DNA of 64,000 nucleotides from Tardiphaga robiniae (lineage in GTDB: Bacteria > Pseudomonadota > Alphaproteobacteria > Rhizobiales > Xanthobacteraceae), in NCBI RefSeq assembly GCF_013359755.1, contig NZ_JABMCJ010000093.1, positions 248,001 through 312,000 of the forward strand. The letters run 5' to 3'. Numbering within the stretch: the first letter of the stretch is position 1; the number at the start of each line of letters is the position of its first letter. Positions 17,810 to 27,602 of this stretch are shown here, piece by piece. Below the pieces are notes generated by a model. The model saw only the letters and a list, made by a program, of their open reading frames with translations, ran no database searches and was not told the origin of the DNA. The translations under genes and the position numbers were made by a program.

Positions 17810-20305
17810 TTAAACGGAAACGATCTTGACCGCGCATTTCTTGAAGTCCGCCTGTTTGGAGATCGGGTCGGTTGCATCCAGCGTGACCTTGTTGATCAGC
17901 TGGCTGGCATCGAACCACGGCACGAACACCACGCCGCGGGGCATGCGGTTGCGTCCGGTCGTGTCAACGCGCGTGCGGATCTCACCGCGCCGCGACATCA
18001 GCCGGATTTCGGCGCCCTGGTTCAAGCCGCGGGCGCGCGCGTCTTCGGCATGCATGAAGCAGCGCGCGCCGGGAAACGCCTTGTAGAGCTCGGGCACGCG
18101 CATGGTCATCGAACCGGAATGCCAGTGCTCCAGCACGCGGCCGGTTACCAGCCAGAGATCGAACTCAGCGTCGGGCGACTCGGCCGGCGGCTCATAGGGC
18201 ACCGCGATGATGCGCGCGCGTCCATCCGGGTTGCCGTAGAATTCGATCTTCTTGCCCGGTTTGACGTAGGGATCGAGACCTTCGCGGTAGCGCCACTTGG
18301 TCTCCTTGCCATTGACCACCGGCCAACGCAGTCCGCGCACATCATGATAGGTGTCCCAAGGGGCGAGGTCGTGGCCATGGCCGCGGCCGAACGTGGCATA
18401 TTCCTCGAACAGCCCCTTCTGCACATAGAAACCGAAGTCCTTGGACTCGTGGTTTTCATAGTCAGCGGGGATTTCGCCGACGGGAAATTTGTCGACCTCG
18501 CCGTTGCGATACAGCACGTCGAACAACGTCTTGCCCTTGTAGTTCGGGTTGGCGTCGAGGAGGGCGGCGGGCCACACTTCGTCCGTCGTGAACCGCTTCG
18601 AGAACTCCATCAGCTGCCAGAGATCCGAGCGCGCCTGGCCGGGCGCATCGACCAGCTGGCGCCAGACATGAGTGCGTCGTTCGGCATTGCCGTAGGCGCC
18701 TTCCTTCTCGACCCACATCGCCGCCGGCAGCACGCAATCGGCGGACATCGCCGTCACCGTCGGATAGGCATCCGACACGACGATAAAGTTGGCAGGGTTG
18801 CGGTAGCCCGGATAGGTCTCGCCCGAACTGTTGGGCGCCGCCTGCACATTGTTGTTCACTTGAACCCAATAGAAGTTCAGCTTGCCGTCATGCAACATGC
18901 GGTCCTGCTCGACGGCGTGATAACCGATCTTGTCGGGCAGGAGGCCATGCGGCACGCGCCAGATTTCTTCAGCGTGCTTGCGGTGCTCCGGATTGGTCAC
19001 CACCATGTCGGCGGGGAGACGGTGCGCGAAGGTGCCGACCTCGCGCGCCGTGCCGCAGGCCGATGGTTGGCCCGTCAGCGAGAACGGCGAGTTGCCCGGC
19101 TCGGAGATTTTGCCGGTCAGCAGATGGATGTTGTAGACGAGCTGATTGGCCCAGACGCCGCGGACGTGCTGGTTGAAACCCATGGTCCAGAGCGACATCA
19201 CCTTGCGCTTCGGATCGGCATAGAGCTCGGCGAGCTCCAGCAGAAAGCCGGGCTCGACACCGGTCAGCTTCGACACCTTCTCGAGCGAATAGTCCTTCAC
19301 GAATTCGGCGTAGGCCGCGAAATCGATTGGCGTCGTCGCTGCGGCCGTGGCTGCGCCCTTGGCTTTCTTCTCCAGTGGATGTTCGGGACGCAGCCCGTAG
19401 CCGATATCCGTCGTGCCCTTCACGAACGTCGTATGGTTGTTGACGAATTCGGTGTTCACGCGACCAGTCGAGATAATGTGGTTGGCGATGAAGTTGAGAA
19501 TGGCAAGATCAGTGCCCGGCTTGAACACGATCGGGATGTCGGCAAGGTCAGAGCTGCGATGCGTGAAGGTCGAGAGCACCGCGACTTTCACATGCGGATG
19601 ACCAAGGCGGCGATCGGTGAGGCGCGTCCACAGGATCGGATGCATCTCGGCCATGTTCGAGCCCCACAGCACGAAGGCATCGGCGGCCTCGAAGTCATCA
19701 TAGCATCCCATCGGCTCGTCCATGCCGAAGGTGCGCATGAAAGCCACGGCCGCAGACGCCATGCAATGCCGTGCATTGGGGTCGAGATTGTTGGAGCGGA
19801 AACCCGCGCGCATCAGCTTGGTCGCGGCATAACCTTCGAGGATCGTCCACTGGCCAGATCCGAACATACCGATCGCAGTCGGTCCTTTTTCTTTCAGCGT
19901 CGCTTTGGCGCGCTGCGCCATGGTGTCGAATGCTTCGTCCCAGCTCACCGGCGTGAGTTCGCCGTTCTTGTCGAACACGCCGTTCTTCTTGCGGAGGAGG
20001 GGCGTGGTCAGGCGGTCGGCGCCGTACATGATCTTGGAGAGGAAGTAGCCCTTGATGCAGTTCAGGCCGCGGTTTACTTCCGCCAGCGTGTCGCCATGGG
20101 TGGCGACGACCTTGTTGTTCTTGACGCCGACCATGACGCCACAACCGGTGCCGCAGAACCGGCACGGCGCCTTCGACCATTTGATGGACAGCGACCCGAC
20201 GCCGCCGGCAATCGACTGAGCGGCCGCCGGAACGTTGATGCCAGCCGCCGCTGCAGCGATGGCTGCTGCCTGAGCCTTGAGTAGATCACGCCGCGAAAGG
20301 GGCAT
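17810..20305 (-). CDS. napA: Periplasmic nitrate reductase catalytic subunit NapA
   Basis: 831-residue molybdenum bis-MGD enzyme reducing nitrate to nitrite in the periplasm. It has a Tat signal (SRRDLLK at 4-10), the [4Fe-4S] ligands C48, C51, C55 and C83, and the molybdenum-ligand Cys at about 181 in NARHCMASA. Full length, with no frameshift. Electrons come from NapC via NapB. In bradyrhizobia this complex supports anaerobic nitrate respiration. Confidence 0.98.
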   Translation of the reverse strand: MPLSRRDLLKAQAAAIAAAAAGINVPAAAQSIAGGVGSLSIKWSKAPCRFCGTGCGVMVGVKNNKVVATHGDTLAEVNRGLNCIKGYFLSKIMYGADRLTTPLLRKKNGVFDKNGELTPVSWDEAFDTMAQRAKATLKEKGPTAIGMFGSGQWTILEGYAATKLMRAGFRSNNLDPNARHCMASAAVAFMRTFGMDEPMGCYDDFEAADAFVLWGSNMAEMHPILWTRLTDRRLGHPHVKVAVLSTFTHRSSDLADIPIVFKPGTDLAILNFIANHIISTGRVNTEFVNNHTTFVKGTTDIGYGLRPEHPLEKKAKGAATAAATTPIDFAAYAEFVKDYSLEKVSKLTGVEPGFLLELAELYADPKRKVMSLWTMGFNQHVRGVWANQLVYNIHLLTGKISEPGNSPFSLTGQPSACGTAREVGTFAHRLPADMVVTNPEHRKHAEEIWRVPHGLLPDKIGYHAVEQDRMLHDGKLNFYWVQVNNNVQAAPNSSGETYPGYRNPANFIVVSDAYPTVTAMSADCVLPAAMWVEKEGAYGNAERRTHVWRQLVDAPGQARSDLWQLMEFSKRFTTDEVWPAALLDANPNYKGKTLFDVLYRNGEVDKFPVGEIPADYENHESKDFGFYVQKGLFEEYATFGRGHGHDLAPWDTYHDVRGLRWPVVNGKETKWRYREGLDPYVKPGKKIEFYGNPDGRARIIAVPYEPPAESPDAEFDLWLVTGRVLEHWHSGSMTMRVPELYKAFPGARCFMHAEDARARGLNQGAEIRLMSRRGEIRTRVDTTGRNRMPRGVVFVPWFDASQLINKVTLDATDPISKQADFKKCAVKIVSV

Positions 20306-20317
20306 TTCGTCGTTCTC

Positions 20318-20614
20318 CTAGTCGAGACGCTGTTCGAAGACCATGTTGGCCGAGAGCACGCCCGGCCACGATGAGATGTCTGCGAGCATCGCACCTAGTG
20401 CGCCGCTGCCTGGACCTTCGAGAACCGCCACGAGTTTGGAGGCCGTGCGGTGATGTATCTCGACACCGGGAAGGCTCGACAACCGCGCAGATACTGCGTC
20501 GATATGGGCCGGAAGCACCGACACGACGGCGCTGGAGATGTGCTCATTGTCGTGCGCGGACGCGCCGGCGGTCGCGCCGGTCAACAGAGCGCGTCTGGTG
20601 AATTTGTCTGTCAT
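20318..20614 (-). CDS. napD: NapA maturation chaperone NapD
   Basis: 98-residue cytoplasmic chaperone that binds the Tat signal of NapA. The core HISSAVVSVLPAHIDAVSARLSSLPGVEIH and the later VLSANMVFEQ match NapD. It has an N-terminal extension MTDKFTRRALLTGA that resembles a twin-arginine segment itself. It lies between napE and napA in the operon. Confidence 0.9.
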   Translation of the reverse strand: MTDKFTRRALLTGATAGASAHDNEHISSAVVSVLPAHIDAVSARLSSLPGVEIHHRTASKLVAVLEGPGSGALGAMLADISSWPGVLSANMVFEQRLD

Positions 20615-20623
20615 GTGAAAGTC

Positions 20624-20821
20624 CTAGTGAAGCAGAGGCGGGCCGGGCGGGCCGAAAATCATCTGGGTCATCCAGACCAGAAAGCCGTAACCGCCGACCA
20701 CGCCCACCGCGACGACGGGCCAGATGAGAACGACGATCGTGAGAAAGACGAGCAACTCCGACATGCGGCTGTTGCGCCTTTGAGCCTCTGCAGGCTGAGC
20801 GATATTCTGGTCCGTCACCAT
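20624..20821 (-). CDS. napE: Periplasmic nitrate reductase membrane protein NapE
   Basis: 65-residue protein with one hydrophobic span (LLVFLTIVVLIWPVVAVGVVG) followed by GFLVWMTQMIFGPPGPP, matching NapE. First gene of the operon. ATG 20821 is supported by a strong upstream GGGGGAG; the open frame to 20935 adds a basic stretch with no support. Its molecular role is unknown even in studied species. Confidence 0.9.
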   Translation of the reverse strand: MVTDQNIAQPAEAQRRNSRMSELLVFLTIVVLIWPVVAVGVVGGYGFLVWMTQMIFGPPGPPLLH

Positions 20822-20914
20822 ACGCTCCCCCTTCGGTTTGCGGCCATATGCCTGGAGAAGAGGCGAGATTCGCCTAGAGCGAGGGCAATATGCCTGCTGC
20901 AGCGCCCACCTTCT

Positions 20915-20928
20915 TTGCGCTGGATCAA
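20915..20928 (-). promoter_or_regulatory. FixK/FNR-type box upstream of napE
   Basis: TTGC-GCTGGA-TCAA fits the bradyrhizobial FixK2 consensus TTG(A/C)-N6-(T/G)CAA. Its centre is about 100 bp upstream of the napE start, in the 254-bp interval between napE and the divergent Crp/Fnr gene. This fits induction of nap under low oxygen. Orientation and the actual transcription start are inferred. Confidence 0.55.
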
Positions 20929-21075
20929 ACAACAAACTCTGCGGAGGATTTATTTGATATCGTTGTTCTGATCGCGATGTCGTCGTGCAGAGCCGCTCGC
21001 ATCAGAATCTTTGATGACAGTTTTATTTGATTGCGACAGCTGCTCGGCGAAATCGCTCGTTCCGGAAGGCGAGCA

Positions 21076-21774
21076 ATGGATCGAGAGATGTGCAATTCGT
21101 TTGGTCAAACGCCGCTTTTTGCGGGCCTGGACGAGGGCGCACGCGGCATCGTCATCGAAGCTGGCAGAAAGCACGTTCTGGATTGCGGTTGTTCGCTCTG
21201 GCAACAGGGCGACGTACCGGCGATAATCGCTGTGGTCATCGATGGTCAGCTCAAGAAGACAATGATCGATGCGCATGGCGCGCAGAAAACGCTGCAATTC
21301 ATGCGACGCGGCGATCTCGCCGGAGCCGCATCGATGTTCGGCAATTTTTCTCGCCCGACAACCCTGCGCGCGACAGTCGCGACCGAACTGCTGTGCTGGT
21401 CCGCCGATCGCTTCAGCGGACTGATGCATGTTGTTCCGCAGCTCGCGATCAATGTCCTCGGTATCGTCGGACGGCAAACCGATCATCTGCTGCGCCGTCT
21501 TCACGAGGCAACGAGTGAGAATGCCGATCGACGTATCGCACGGATCGTTCTGCGCCTGGTGCGGGAAGGAGATCCGGATGGTGAGTGCGTTCCGATCGAA
21601 CTGAGGATCTCGCGCCAGGAACTGGCCGAACTCAGCGACACCACGCTATTCACGGTCAGCCGCACCGTTTCGGCCTGGAACCGGATGCTGATCCTGAAAG
21701 CCGGTCGCGGCCGCTTGACGGTCATCGATCCCGCCAGACTCGCGGGCCTGGCGGGCGACGTGCGGGCGCACTGA
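21076..21774 (+). CDS. Crp/Fnr-family transcriptional regulator
   Basis: 232 residues: a cyclic nucleotide-binding-fold sensor domain followed by a C-terminal winged HTH. The recognition region SRQELAELSDTTLFTVSRTVSAW resembles the DNR/NnrR branch. There is no Fnr-type four-cysteine cluster (Cys at about 6, then DCGC), so an oxygen-labile Fe-S cluster is not expected. ATG 21076 is preceded by GGAAGG. Its divergent position to napE suggests a role in nitrate/NO-dependent control, which is inference. Confidence 0.88.
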   Translation: MDREMCNSFGQTPLFAGLDEGARGIVIEAGRKHVLDCGCSLWQQGDVPAIIAVVIDGQLKKTMIDAHGAQKTLQFMRRGDLAGAASMFGNFSRPTTLRATVATELLCWSADRFSGLMHVVPQLAINVLGIVGRQTDHLLRRLHEATSENADRRIARIVLRLVREGDPDGECVPIELRISRQELAELSDTTLFTVSRTVSAWNRMLILKAGRGRLTVIDPARLAGLAGDVRAH

Positions 21775-21779
21775 GGCAA

Positions 21780-22439
21780 TTACGCCGGATCGAGATATGG
21801 CTCGAACGCCTCGACCGACACCTTCAGCGTCGGATCGCCATCGGGTCCCCACAGCTCGGCACCGTCGAACACGACGGTGTAAAGCCATTGCGGGTTTTCG
21901 CCCTGCTCATGCGCCGCAGTGTCGGGATAGACATGGGCGCCGTGTATGCGCTCGATCACGCCGACATGACCGCGGACATAGCGCGGCAAGCGCGTATGGG
22001 TGGTCGGATGGATGTTCTTCATCCGCACGCGATCGCCGATCGCGAATGTAGCAGGCGCCGAAGCAGGGCGCGTGAATGAGCCCCGGGTCAGCACGCGCTC
22101 GACACTATCAACGGTGAAGTTGCCGCGCTTTAGCGGTTTCGGCGGCACGGATGCGTGGCCGGCCTTGATCTCGTCGGCAGCGAGGAAGCCGCGTTCGACC
22201 AGCATATCCTCAAGGCCGAGAAACCATTTCTTGTAGTAGCTGCTGGAGAGATAGACCTCCGGCGGCAGCGTCTCGCGATAGAAGCGCGAGGCGTCGATGT
22301 TAAAGGCGCCCGTCGCGCCCATGGCGCGCACCATGGCCAGCACGCGGGATTCCCACTCCGCATGAAACATCGGCTCGTTCGGTTCCGGCTCGACCTTGCC
22401 GAAACCGTCCATGCCGCCCATGTCGTGGACGCCGTTCAT
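21780..22439 (-). CDS. nthB: Nitrile hydratase beta subunit
   Basis: 219 residues. The N-terminus [14 protein letters not shown] is diagnostic for nitrile hydratase beta. The C-terminal SH3-like half carries [14 protein letters not shown] and the conserved [10 protein letters not shown] loop. With NthA it forms the enzyme that hydrates nitriles to amides. Its start overlaps the nthA stop by 4 bp (ATGA), so translation is coupled. It ends 5 bp from the convergent Crp/Fnr gene. Confidence 0.95.
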   Translation of the reverse strand: MNGVHDMGGMDGFGKVEPEPNEPMFHAEWESRVLAMVRAMGATGAFNIDASRFYRETLPPEVYLSSSYYKKWFLGLEDMLVERGFLAADEIKAGHASVPPKPLKRGNFTVDSVERVLTRGSFTRPASAPATFAIGDRVRMKNIHPTTHTRLPRYVRGHVGVIERIHGAHVYPDTAAHEQGENPQWLYTVVFDGAELWGPDGDPTLKVSVEAFEPYLDPA

Positions 22440-23062
22440 GACGGCGCTCCCGGCGTTTGGACGAGACCAGTGCCGATCATCGAGTCGCGCGTGACCAGTT
22501 CGGCCAGTTGTTCCTCGCTCCAGCCCTCGGTGCCCGCAGGTCGCATCGGCAACACGAGAAAACGCGTCTCTGCCGTCGAATCCCAGACGCGAATTTCCGT
22601 CTCATTCGGAATCGTGAAGCCGAAGTCGGCCAGCACGCCGCGCGGATCCTTGACGGCACGGGAGCGGTAGGGCGCCGCCTTGTACCAGACCGGAGGCAGG
22701 CCGAGCATTTCCCAGGGGTAACAGGAGCACAGCGTGCACACGACCATGTTATGGCGCTCGGGCGTGTTCTCGACCACCACGAGATGATCGCCGGTGCGGC
22801 TGATATGGCCGAGGGTGCCGACCGCCGCGGAACCATCCGCCAGCAGCGCTTCCTTGAAGGCGGGATCGGTCCAGGCTTTCGCAACCACCAGGGCGCCGTT
22901 GTGCGGGCCGATCTTGGTCTCATAGGCCTGGATCATCGCGTCCAGCGCTGCCGGATCGATATAGCCTTTCTCGGTCAGGATGGTCTCGAGTGCACGGACG
23001 CGCAGCTCGGTGTCCGACAATTCGGAATGATCGTGATCGTGGTCATGATGGTGTTCGCTCAT
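22436..23062 (-). CDS. nthA: Nitrile hydratase alpha subunit, cobalt type
   Basis: 208 residues. The metal-binding motif VCTLCSCY (C109, C112, S113, C114) has Thr rather than Ser after the first Cys and ends in Tyr, the signature of cobalt rather than iron nitrile hydratases. The N-terminus is His/Asp-rich ([10 protein letters not shown]) and could itself bind metal. ATG 23062 is where family similarity begins; the open frame upstream to 23905 is antisense to the next gene. No activator or cobalt transporter gene lies beside it. Confidence 0.95.
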   Translation of the reverse strand: MSEHHHDHDHDHSELSDTELRVRALETILTEKGYIDPAALDAMIQAYETKIGPHNGALVVAKAWTDPAFKEALLADGSAAVGTLGHISRTGDHLVVVENTPERHNMVVCTLCSCYPWEMLGLPPVWYKAAPYRSRAVKDPRGVLADFGFTIPNETEIRVWDSTAETRFLVLPMRPAGTEGWSEEQLAELVTRDSMIGTGLVQTPGAPS

Positions 23063-23128
23063 GCCAAGCAGGATAAGCGAGGCGCGATTGTTCTGTCGAG
23101 GATTTCGGGACTCAGCTAGGTCTACAGC

Positions 23129-23887
23129 ATGGCTGCTCCTCGTTATCGCGCGCTGACGCTGTTCGGCTTCGTTCTGGTCGCGCTGCTGATGGCTTCGGGC
23201 CATGCGGAGGCGGCCAATGGCGCCTATGCGGTCGATGCGGCGGATATTTCGGACCTCGGCTCCTGCAAAGTCGAGAGCTGGTATTCGATGGCCACCAACA
23301 GCGACTTCGCGGCGGTGGCCAATCCGTCCTGCGTAGTGGAGATCACGCGTCCGGTCGAACTCAGCGTGCTCACCAATCACAGCCGCTCCGATGGCGAGTT
23401 CAGCACCACGCTGGCGCCAAAGGCGAAGATCAACATTGAGCCGACCGGCATCGGAAAATTCGGCGTATCGGCGCTGGCCAGCGGCACATTCGACGCTGTG
23501 ACCGGCCAGAACACCGCCGTCTTCGCCGAGATTCCGGCGACCTATCGCTTTTCCGAAACCACACGCATCAATCTCAATGCCGGCTGGCTGTGGGATCGCA
23601 CCGTCGATCGCCACTACTTCACCTATGGCGTCGGCTTCGACTGGAAATTCACCGACGTGCTGCAATACACAGTGGAACTGTACGGGCAGGCGGGCCGCGC
23701 CGAATTCGCCAGCGTGATCCAGCCACGCATCCAGACCGGCGTGCGCTATCGGCCCAACGACATCTTCTCGGTCGACGTGATCTATGGCCGCAACATCACC
23801 GGGGAGAATTCCAACTGGATCACCTTGGGCACCACGATCCGGTTTCCGCCGCCGGGAAGCGTGAGCAAACCCGACGCGCATTTGTGA
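23129..23887 (+). CDS. Exported hypothetical protein, probable outer-membrane beta protein
   Basis: 252 residues with a clear signal peptide ([21 protein letters not shown]). The mature part alternates polar and hydrophobic residues in short strands ([55 protein letters not shown]), as in small outer-membrane barrels. I do not recognise a family. It starts 66 bp from the divergent nthA. Confidence 0.75.
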   Translation: MAAPRYRALTLFGFVLVALLMASGHAEAANGAYAVDAADISDLGSCKVESWYSMATNSDFAAVANPSCVVEITRPVELSVLTNHSRSDGEFSTTLAPKAKINIEPTGIGKFGVSALASGTFDAVTGQNTAVFAEIPATYRFSETTRINLNAGWLWDRTVDRHYFTYGVGFDWKFTDVLQYTVELYGQAGRAEFASVIQPRIQTGVRYRPNDIFSVDVIYGRNITGENSNWITLGTTIRFPPPGSVSKPDAHL

Positions 23888-24011
23888 TTCACCTGGGGCC
23901 GGCAATCGCTGTAAAACCGCGATATCGGCAAATTGCGTGATTTTCCGACAAGCATCTGAAATATCTCGATGTTAACGTCCGGCCGTGTTCAAGCCGGCTT
24001 GCGGAAATCCA

Positions 24012-25298
24012 GTGTCAATCTTGCGACGATCTTGCGACTTCCTATCCGTCCTCACCATCGCCGCAGCGCTGGTCACGCCCGCATTGGCAGGCACCAGCCT
24101 GCTGACGGACAAGCCTGATCTCAGCAGCTTTTCCCAGGACGGCCTGAACCGCGTCTCCGACATGCTCGACCGCGAAGTCGGCCAAGGCCATCTCGCCGGC
24201 GCGATCATGTTGATTCAGCACCGCGGCAAGCCGGTCTATTATGAGGGCTTTGGCGTCCGCGATCCCGCGACCATGGCGCCGATGACGACGGATACGATCT
24301 TCCGGCTGTATTCGATGTCGAAGCCTGTGACATCGGTCGCGGCGATGATTTTGGTGGAGCAGGGCAAGCTCAGGCTCGACGATCCCATCGCCAAGTTCAT
24401 TCCGTCTTTCGCCCATCCGCAGGTCGCGACCGAACGCGCGGATGCCAGCGGCAAACCCTATCTGGACTTTGCGCCGGCCGAGAAACCGATCACCGTGCTC
24501 GACCTGATGCGGCAATCGTCCGGCATCAGTTCGGCCTTCACCAATCTTGGCCTGATCACGCAGCTTTATCTCGACGCAGGCCTGTTCGACGGCGATTTCG
24601 ACAATGCCGATTTCGCGGCCCGGCTTGCGAAACTGCCGCTGGCCTATCAGCCGGCCACGGTGTGGGATTACGGCCATTCGACCGATCTTCTCGGGCGCGT
24701 CATCGAGATCGCCTCGGGCCAGTCGCTGTACGATTTCCAGAGGCGATATCTATTCGATCCGCTGGGCATGACCGACACCGGCTACTACGTGCTCGATCCC
24801 GCCAAGGCGCCGCGGATTGCGCAGCCGATGCCAACCGACCGCATCATCGGCAACGAGACCATCAGCGATCCCACGGTGAAGCGAAGATGGGAGTCAGGAG
24901 GAGGCGGCCTCGTCTCCACCACGGGCGATTACGCGCGCTTCCTGCAGATGCTGATCGATGGCGGCACGCTCGACGGCGTCCAAATCCTGAAGCCCGAGTC
25001 GGTTCAACTGATGCGCCAGAACCAGGTCGCGCCGGCCAGCGATGTGAAGCCCTGGGCCTATTACTATCCCGGTGCCGGCTTCGGCTACGGTCTTGGCTTC
25101 GGCGTCCGCACAGGACCCGGCGAGGACGGCGTGCCCGGCTTTATTGGTGAGATGGCCTGGGGCGGCGCCGCCGGAACTTACTTCTGGACCTATCCGGACC
25201 AGGACATGGTGATGATCCTGATGGTGCAGACGCCGACCCAGCGCGGCCGCATCCAGCCGATCCTGAAGACGCTGGTCTACGACGCGATCAGGAAATAG
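24012..25298 (+). CDS. Serine hydrolase of the beta-lactamase / class C esterase family
   Basis: About 428 residues, exported (RRSCDFLSVLTIAAALVTPALA signal). The nucleophile motif is SMSK (S-x-x-K) in YSMSKPVTS; the second motif is Y-G-H in WDYGHSTDL, and GGGGL follows. Such proteins act as esterases, D-aminopeptidases or PBP-like enzymes. GTG 24012 has a GGA 7-9 bases upstream; GTG 23985 is the alternative. The Tn7-like element is inserted 24 bp beyond its stop codon, so this gene may be the recognised target. Confidence 0.88.
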   Translation: MSILRRSCDFLSVLTIAAALVTPALAGTSLLTDKPDLSSFSQDGLNRVSDMLDREVGQGHLAGAIMLIQHRGKPVYYEGFGVRDPATMAPMTTDTIFRLYSMSKPVTSVAAMILVEQGKLRLDDPIAKFIPSFAHPQVATERADASGKPYLDFAPAEKPITVLDLMRQSSGISSAFTNLGLITQLYLDAGLFDGDFDNADFAARLAKLPLAYQPATVWDYGHSTDLLGRVIEIASGQSLYDFQRRYLFDPLGMTDTGYYVLDPAKAPRIAQPMPTDRIIGNETISDPTVKRRWESGGGGLVSTTGDYARFLQMLIDGGTLDGVQILKPESVQLMRQNQVAPASDVKPWAYYYPGAGFGYGLGFGVRTGPGEDGVPGFIGEMAWGGAAGTYFWTYPDQDMVMILMVQTPTQRGRIQPILKTLVYDAIRK

Positions 25299-25322
25299 CG
25301 GGAGCGTGGCCTGGGTGCGGCT

Positions 25323-25327
25323 TTAAG
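25323..25327. repeat. Left target-site duplication (TTAAG)
   Basis: TTAAG directly precedes the TGT terminus of the element and is repeated directly after the ACA terminus at 56491-56495. A 5-bp duplication is the hallmark of Tn7/Tn5053-type insertion. Confidence 0.92.
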
Positions 25328-25463
25328 TGTGGATTCCCACATAAACCCGACTTGAAATCAAAGATTCTCCAGTCTTTTCAGTACGGCTTCCCCACATAAA
25401 ATTTACCCGAAACACCCCATAAGACCGACGCAATAGGGGGGCCTCCCCACAATAAACCGACGC
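25328..25463. repeat. Left end of the element: four transposase-binding-type repeats
   Basis: Four related repeats in direct orientation: 25336-25351 (CCCACATAAACCCGAC), 25391-25410 (CCCACATAAA, 4 bases, ACCCGA), 25415-25431 (CCCCATAAGACCGACGC) and 25445-25463 (CCCCACAATAAACCGACGC). Multiple TnsB-binding repeats at each end are a defining property of Tn7-like elements. The first repeat overlaps the terminus. From 25464 to 25568 I see no further feature. Confidence 0.88.
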
Positions 25464-25568
25464 ATTTTTTTTGAGCGGCCGCGAGATCACCACGGCAATC
25501 GGCGGCGCGACCAGTCTGGACTGAGTTGACGCGCGTATTTTAACAAGCAACTAACGTATGCGTGTATA

Positions 25569-26579
25569 ATGCAGATGCCGAACATGATTCGGCGGCTGGA
25601 GCACCCGTATTTGGCAAGTTCATTCAACGATCAGCAGCTTCGACACCAGGCGCTGAAGCTCAAAGACCCTTACGACCAACCAAATCTCACATTTGAAATG
25701 CCGGACCGTTCGGCGCTTCTCGACATCATCAATATTTATACTTTTGATAAGTACCCCGCCAAAAAGGCGTTCTGTGTCCTATGCCAGTCGCATCGGCATC
25801 GAAAAGGGTTCACTGCAGTTCTTACGTCCGGACAACGTATGATGTGCGGTAGCAAATGCGGTGCCGACCACTTTGGGACGAGCTGGGCGGATGCAGAGAA
25901 ACGCATCGAGGAACGTGCCGACAGGCAATTTGAGCTGAAGCGGGTTGACCGACTAGCGGCCTGTGAACGTTCGTTCGATATTGTCTCTTCATGGATCAAG
26001 GCGTTCGAACAGATCGAAAATAGGCGCCGGGCTTTCCATCGCCTCGGCGAGATGGCATCGCGGGTTTACGAAGCGGCGCTCCACAAGGGCGGGGCCTTGA
26101 CGGTCTTCAAGGCGTTGCCACAGCACGCGGACGCCGAAGATCGCAGGCGATCCTTGGGCGGTACGGAAGTTACTGTCGGCCGTATCGTAGGAAGCCGATA
26201 TCTGACCGCAAGCGAATACACCCCACAATTATCGCAGGTGTCGGCGGCGATCGCGGAAATGCTGTCGTCCGCACGCGGAAGCGAACGGCTGTCCACGGAC
26301 TTAATGCGGAAACGCCGACGGGCCTTCGAGCGATCTATCGAGGGTTTGGATGAGGCGGCGGAAGTCCTCGAGGCTGCGCGATCATTCTGGACTGTCGAGA
26401 ACTTCTCGGAAATGGTTCGCTACATTAACGAGCACGGCGCGACCAGCGCGCGATACGAACTTTCGGAGGGTGTCGTTCGAACGGTCAGTGGCTCTGCCGG
26501 AATGAAAGTCTCCATGCCTGTGCCAAACCTGAACCTTGAGATGTTGCAGGCGGTTCGGGACTACAGGCGGGCGGACTGA
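25569..26579 (+). CDS. Hypothetical protein with Cys-rich zinc-finger-like segment
   Basis: 336 residues, not recognised. Residues about 70-105 carry paired cysteines (FCVLCQSH, then MMCGSKCGADHFG) that could bind zinc. The rest is mainly helical and charged (EKRIEERADRQFELKRVDR; MRKRRRAFERSIEGLDEAAEVLEAARSFW), suggesting coiled-coil or nucleic-acid contact. It is the first cargo gene at the left end and no strong ribosome site is visible. Codon use is less GC-biased than the flanking chromosome. Confidence 0.65.
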   Translation: MQMPNMIRRLEHPYLASSFNDQQLRHQALKLKDPYDQPNLTFEMPDRSALLDIINIYTFDKYPAKKAFCVLCQSHRHRKGFTAVLTSGQRMMCGSKCGADHFGTSWADAEKRIEERADRQFELKRVDRLAACERSFDIVSSWIKAFEQIENRRRAFHRLGEMASRVYEAALHKGGALTVFKALPQHADAEDRRRSLGGTEVTVGRIVGSRYLTASEYTPQLSQVSAAIAEMLSSARGSERLSTDLMRKRRRAFERSIEGLDEAAEVLEAARSFWTVENFSEMVRYINEHGATSARYELSEGVVRTVSGSAGMKVSMPVPNLNLEMLQAVRDYRRAD

Positions 26580-26713
26580 TTGCCATAGCTGATGGGTCGC
26601 CATTGAGGCGGCCCATCAGAAGTTGCCTAAAAAAATGGATGCTTAATCGGCACGCGTTCTTCGGGATCCGGTTGTGGGCGAGATAAGTTGCGTTTGGGCT
26701 GAGGGGGCAGGGT

Positions 26714-27469
26714 ATGGGTGGCATAGCGCGCGTCTTGACGGCATGCGCCGTGATCGCAGTCATTGTCTATGCGGTTCGGACTACGGCGCCGCCAAACAGT
26801 CCGGCGTCATTTACCCCCGCTCCCGCCCCGCCACCGGCGCTCCCAGCGGTGAGAACGGTTCCAGACGGCCCCAGCATCCCTCATGCCTTCACGGTTCTGC
26901 CGGTCGGTTACGACAAGGGTCCAGCCGAGAAGCTGGCTGCCGCCGACGCTATGATCGCCCGCTGGGAAAAGTGGAAGGCCAAACCACTGCCCGAGGTCAT
27001 CCCGTTTGCGGATTACCGCAATGCGCGCATGAACCTGACCACGATCAAGGAAACCGATCCCGAGTATCAGGCCGCCCTGGATCGCGCCGCCAAACTAGAT
27101 GGATTCGGCGTGGCGTTGGCCAACGAGGAGATCAAGGTCGCCGAGAAGATCAGGGCTGCGGAGCGGGCAAGGGCCGAGCAGGCCGTCATAAACGACGTTC
27201 CAGGTCGCAAAGCCTTCGCCAAAACCCTTGAGGAACAATTCCTGCGCAAGTCGATGGACGCCCGCGTGTCCACCGAAGGCGATAAAGGCACCGTTCTTCG
27301 GGTGAAATATATTGGCTTCACCCGACCGTCAGTCTTCCAGTTGCAGGAGAACGGGTCATTCTTGCCAGGGCTGATCGAGAACGCCCGCGAAAAGGGCTTC
27401 CGCAAGCTGATCCTTCACAATGGCTATGACCTCAGTTGGACTTGGGAGCTGAAGAAGACGAGCGGTTAA
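26714..27469 (+). CDS. Hypothetical membrane-anchored protein
   Basis: 251 residues. An N-terminal hydrophobic span (GIARVLTACAVIAVIVYAV) is followed by a Pro/Ala-rich linker, a charged helical segment (ANEEIKVAEKIRAAERARAEQ) and a C-terminal globular region (TVLRVKYIGFTRPSVFQL). Probably tethered to the inner membrane or secreted. No family recognised. A GGGGG-rich stretch just upstream may serve as ribosome site. Confidence 0.65.
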   Translation: MGGIARVLTACAVIAVIVYAVRTTAPPNSPASFTPAPAPPPALPAVRTVPDGPSIPHAFTVLPVGYDKGPAEKLAAADAMIARWEKWKAKPLPEVIPFADYRNARMNLTTIKETDPEYQAALDRAAKLDGFGVALANEEIKVAEKIRAAERARAEQAVINDVPGRKAFAKTLEEQFLRKSMDARVSTEGDKGTVLRVKYIGFTRPSVFQLQENGSFLPGLIENAREKGFRKLILHNGYDLSWTWELKKTSG

Positions 27470-27602
27470 AAACGCTCGGGCGTTGCGCCGATAGCCATCG
27501 CTACACGAAAAGGTTCTTCAAGCCCGGCTATATGCGGAACGGTCTGAATTGCGCCGATGGGAGAATGAGATCAGCATTGGTCAACGACGAAGGATCGATG
27601 CC

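Noticed and set aside
18050-20284. 744-codon open frame on the plus strand
   Set aside because: Shadow of napA, a certain gene on the minus strand.
23063-23905. Extension of the nitrile hydratase alpha frame
   Set aside because: Antisense to the exported protein gene; the alpha subunit starts [10 protein letters not shown] at 23062.
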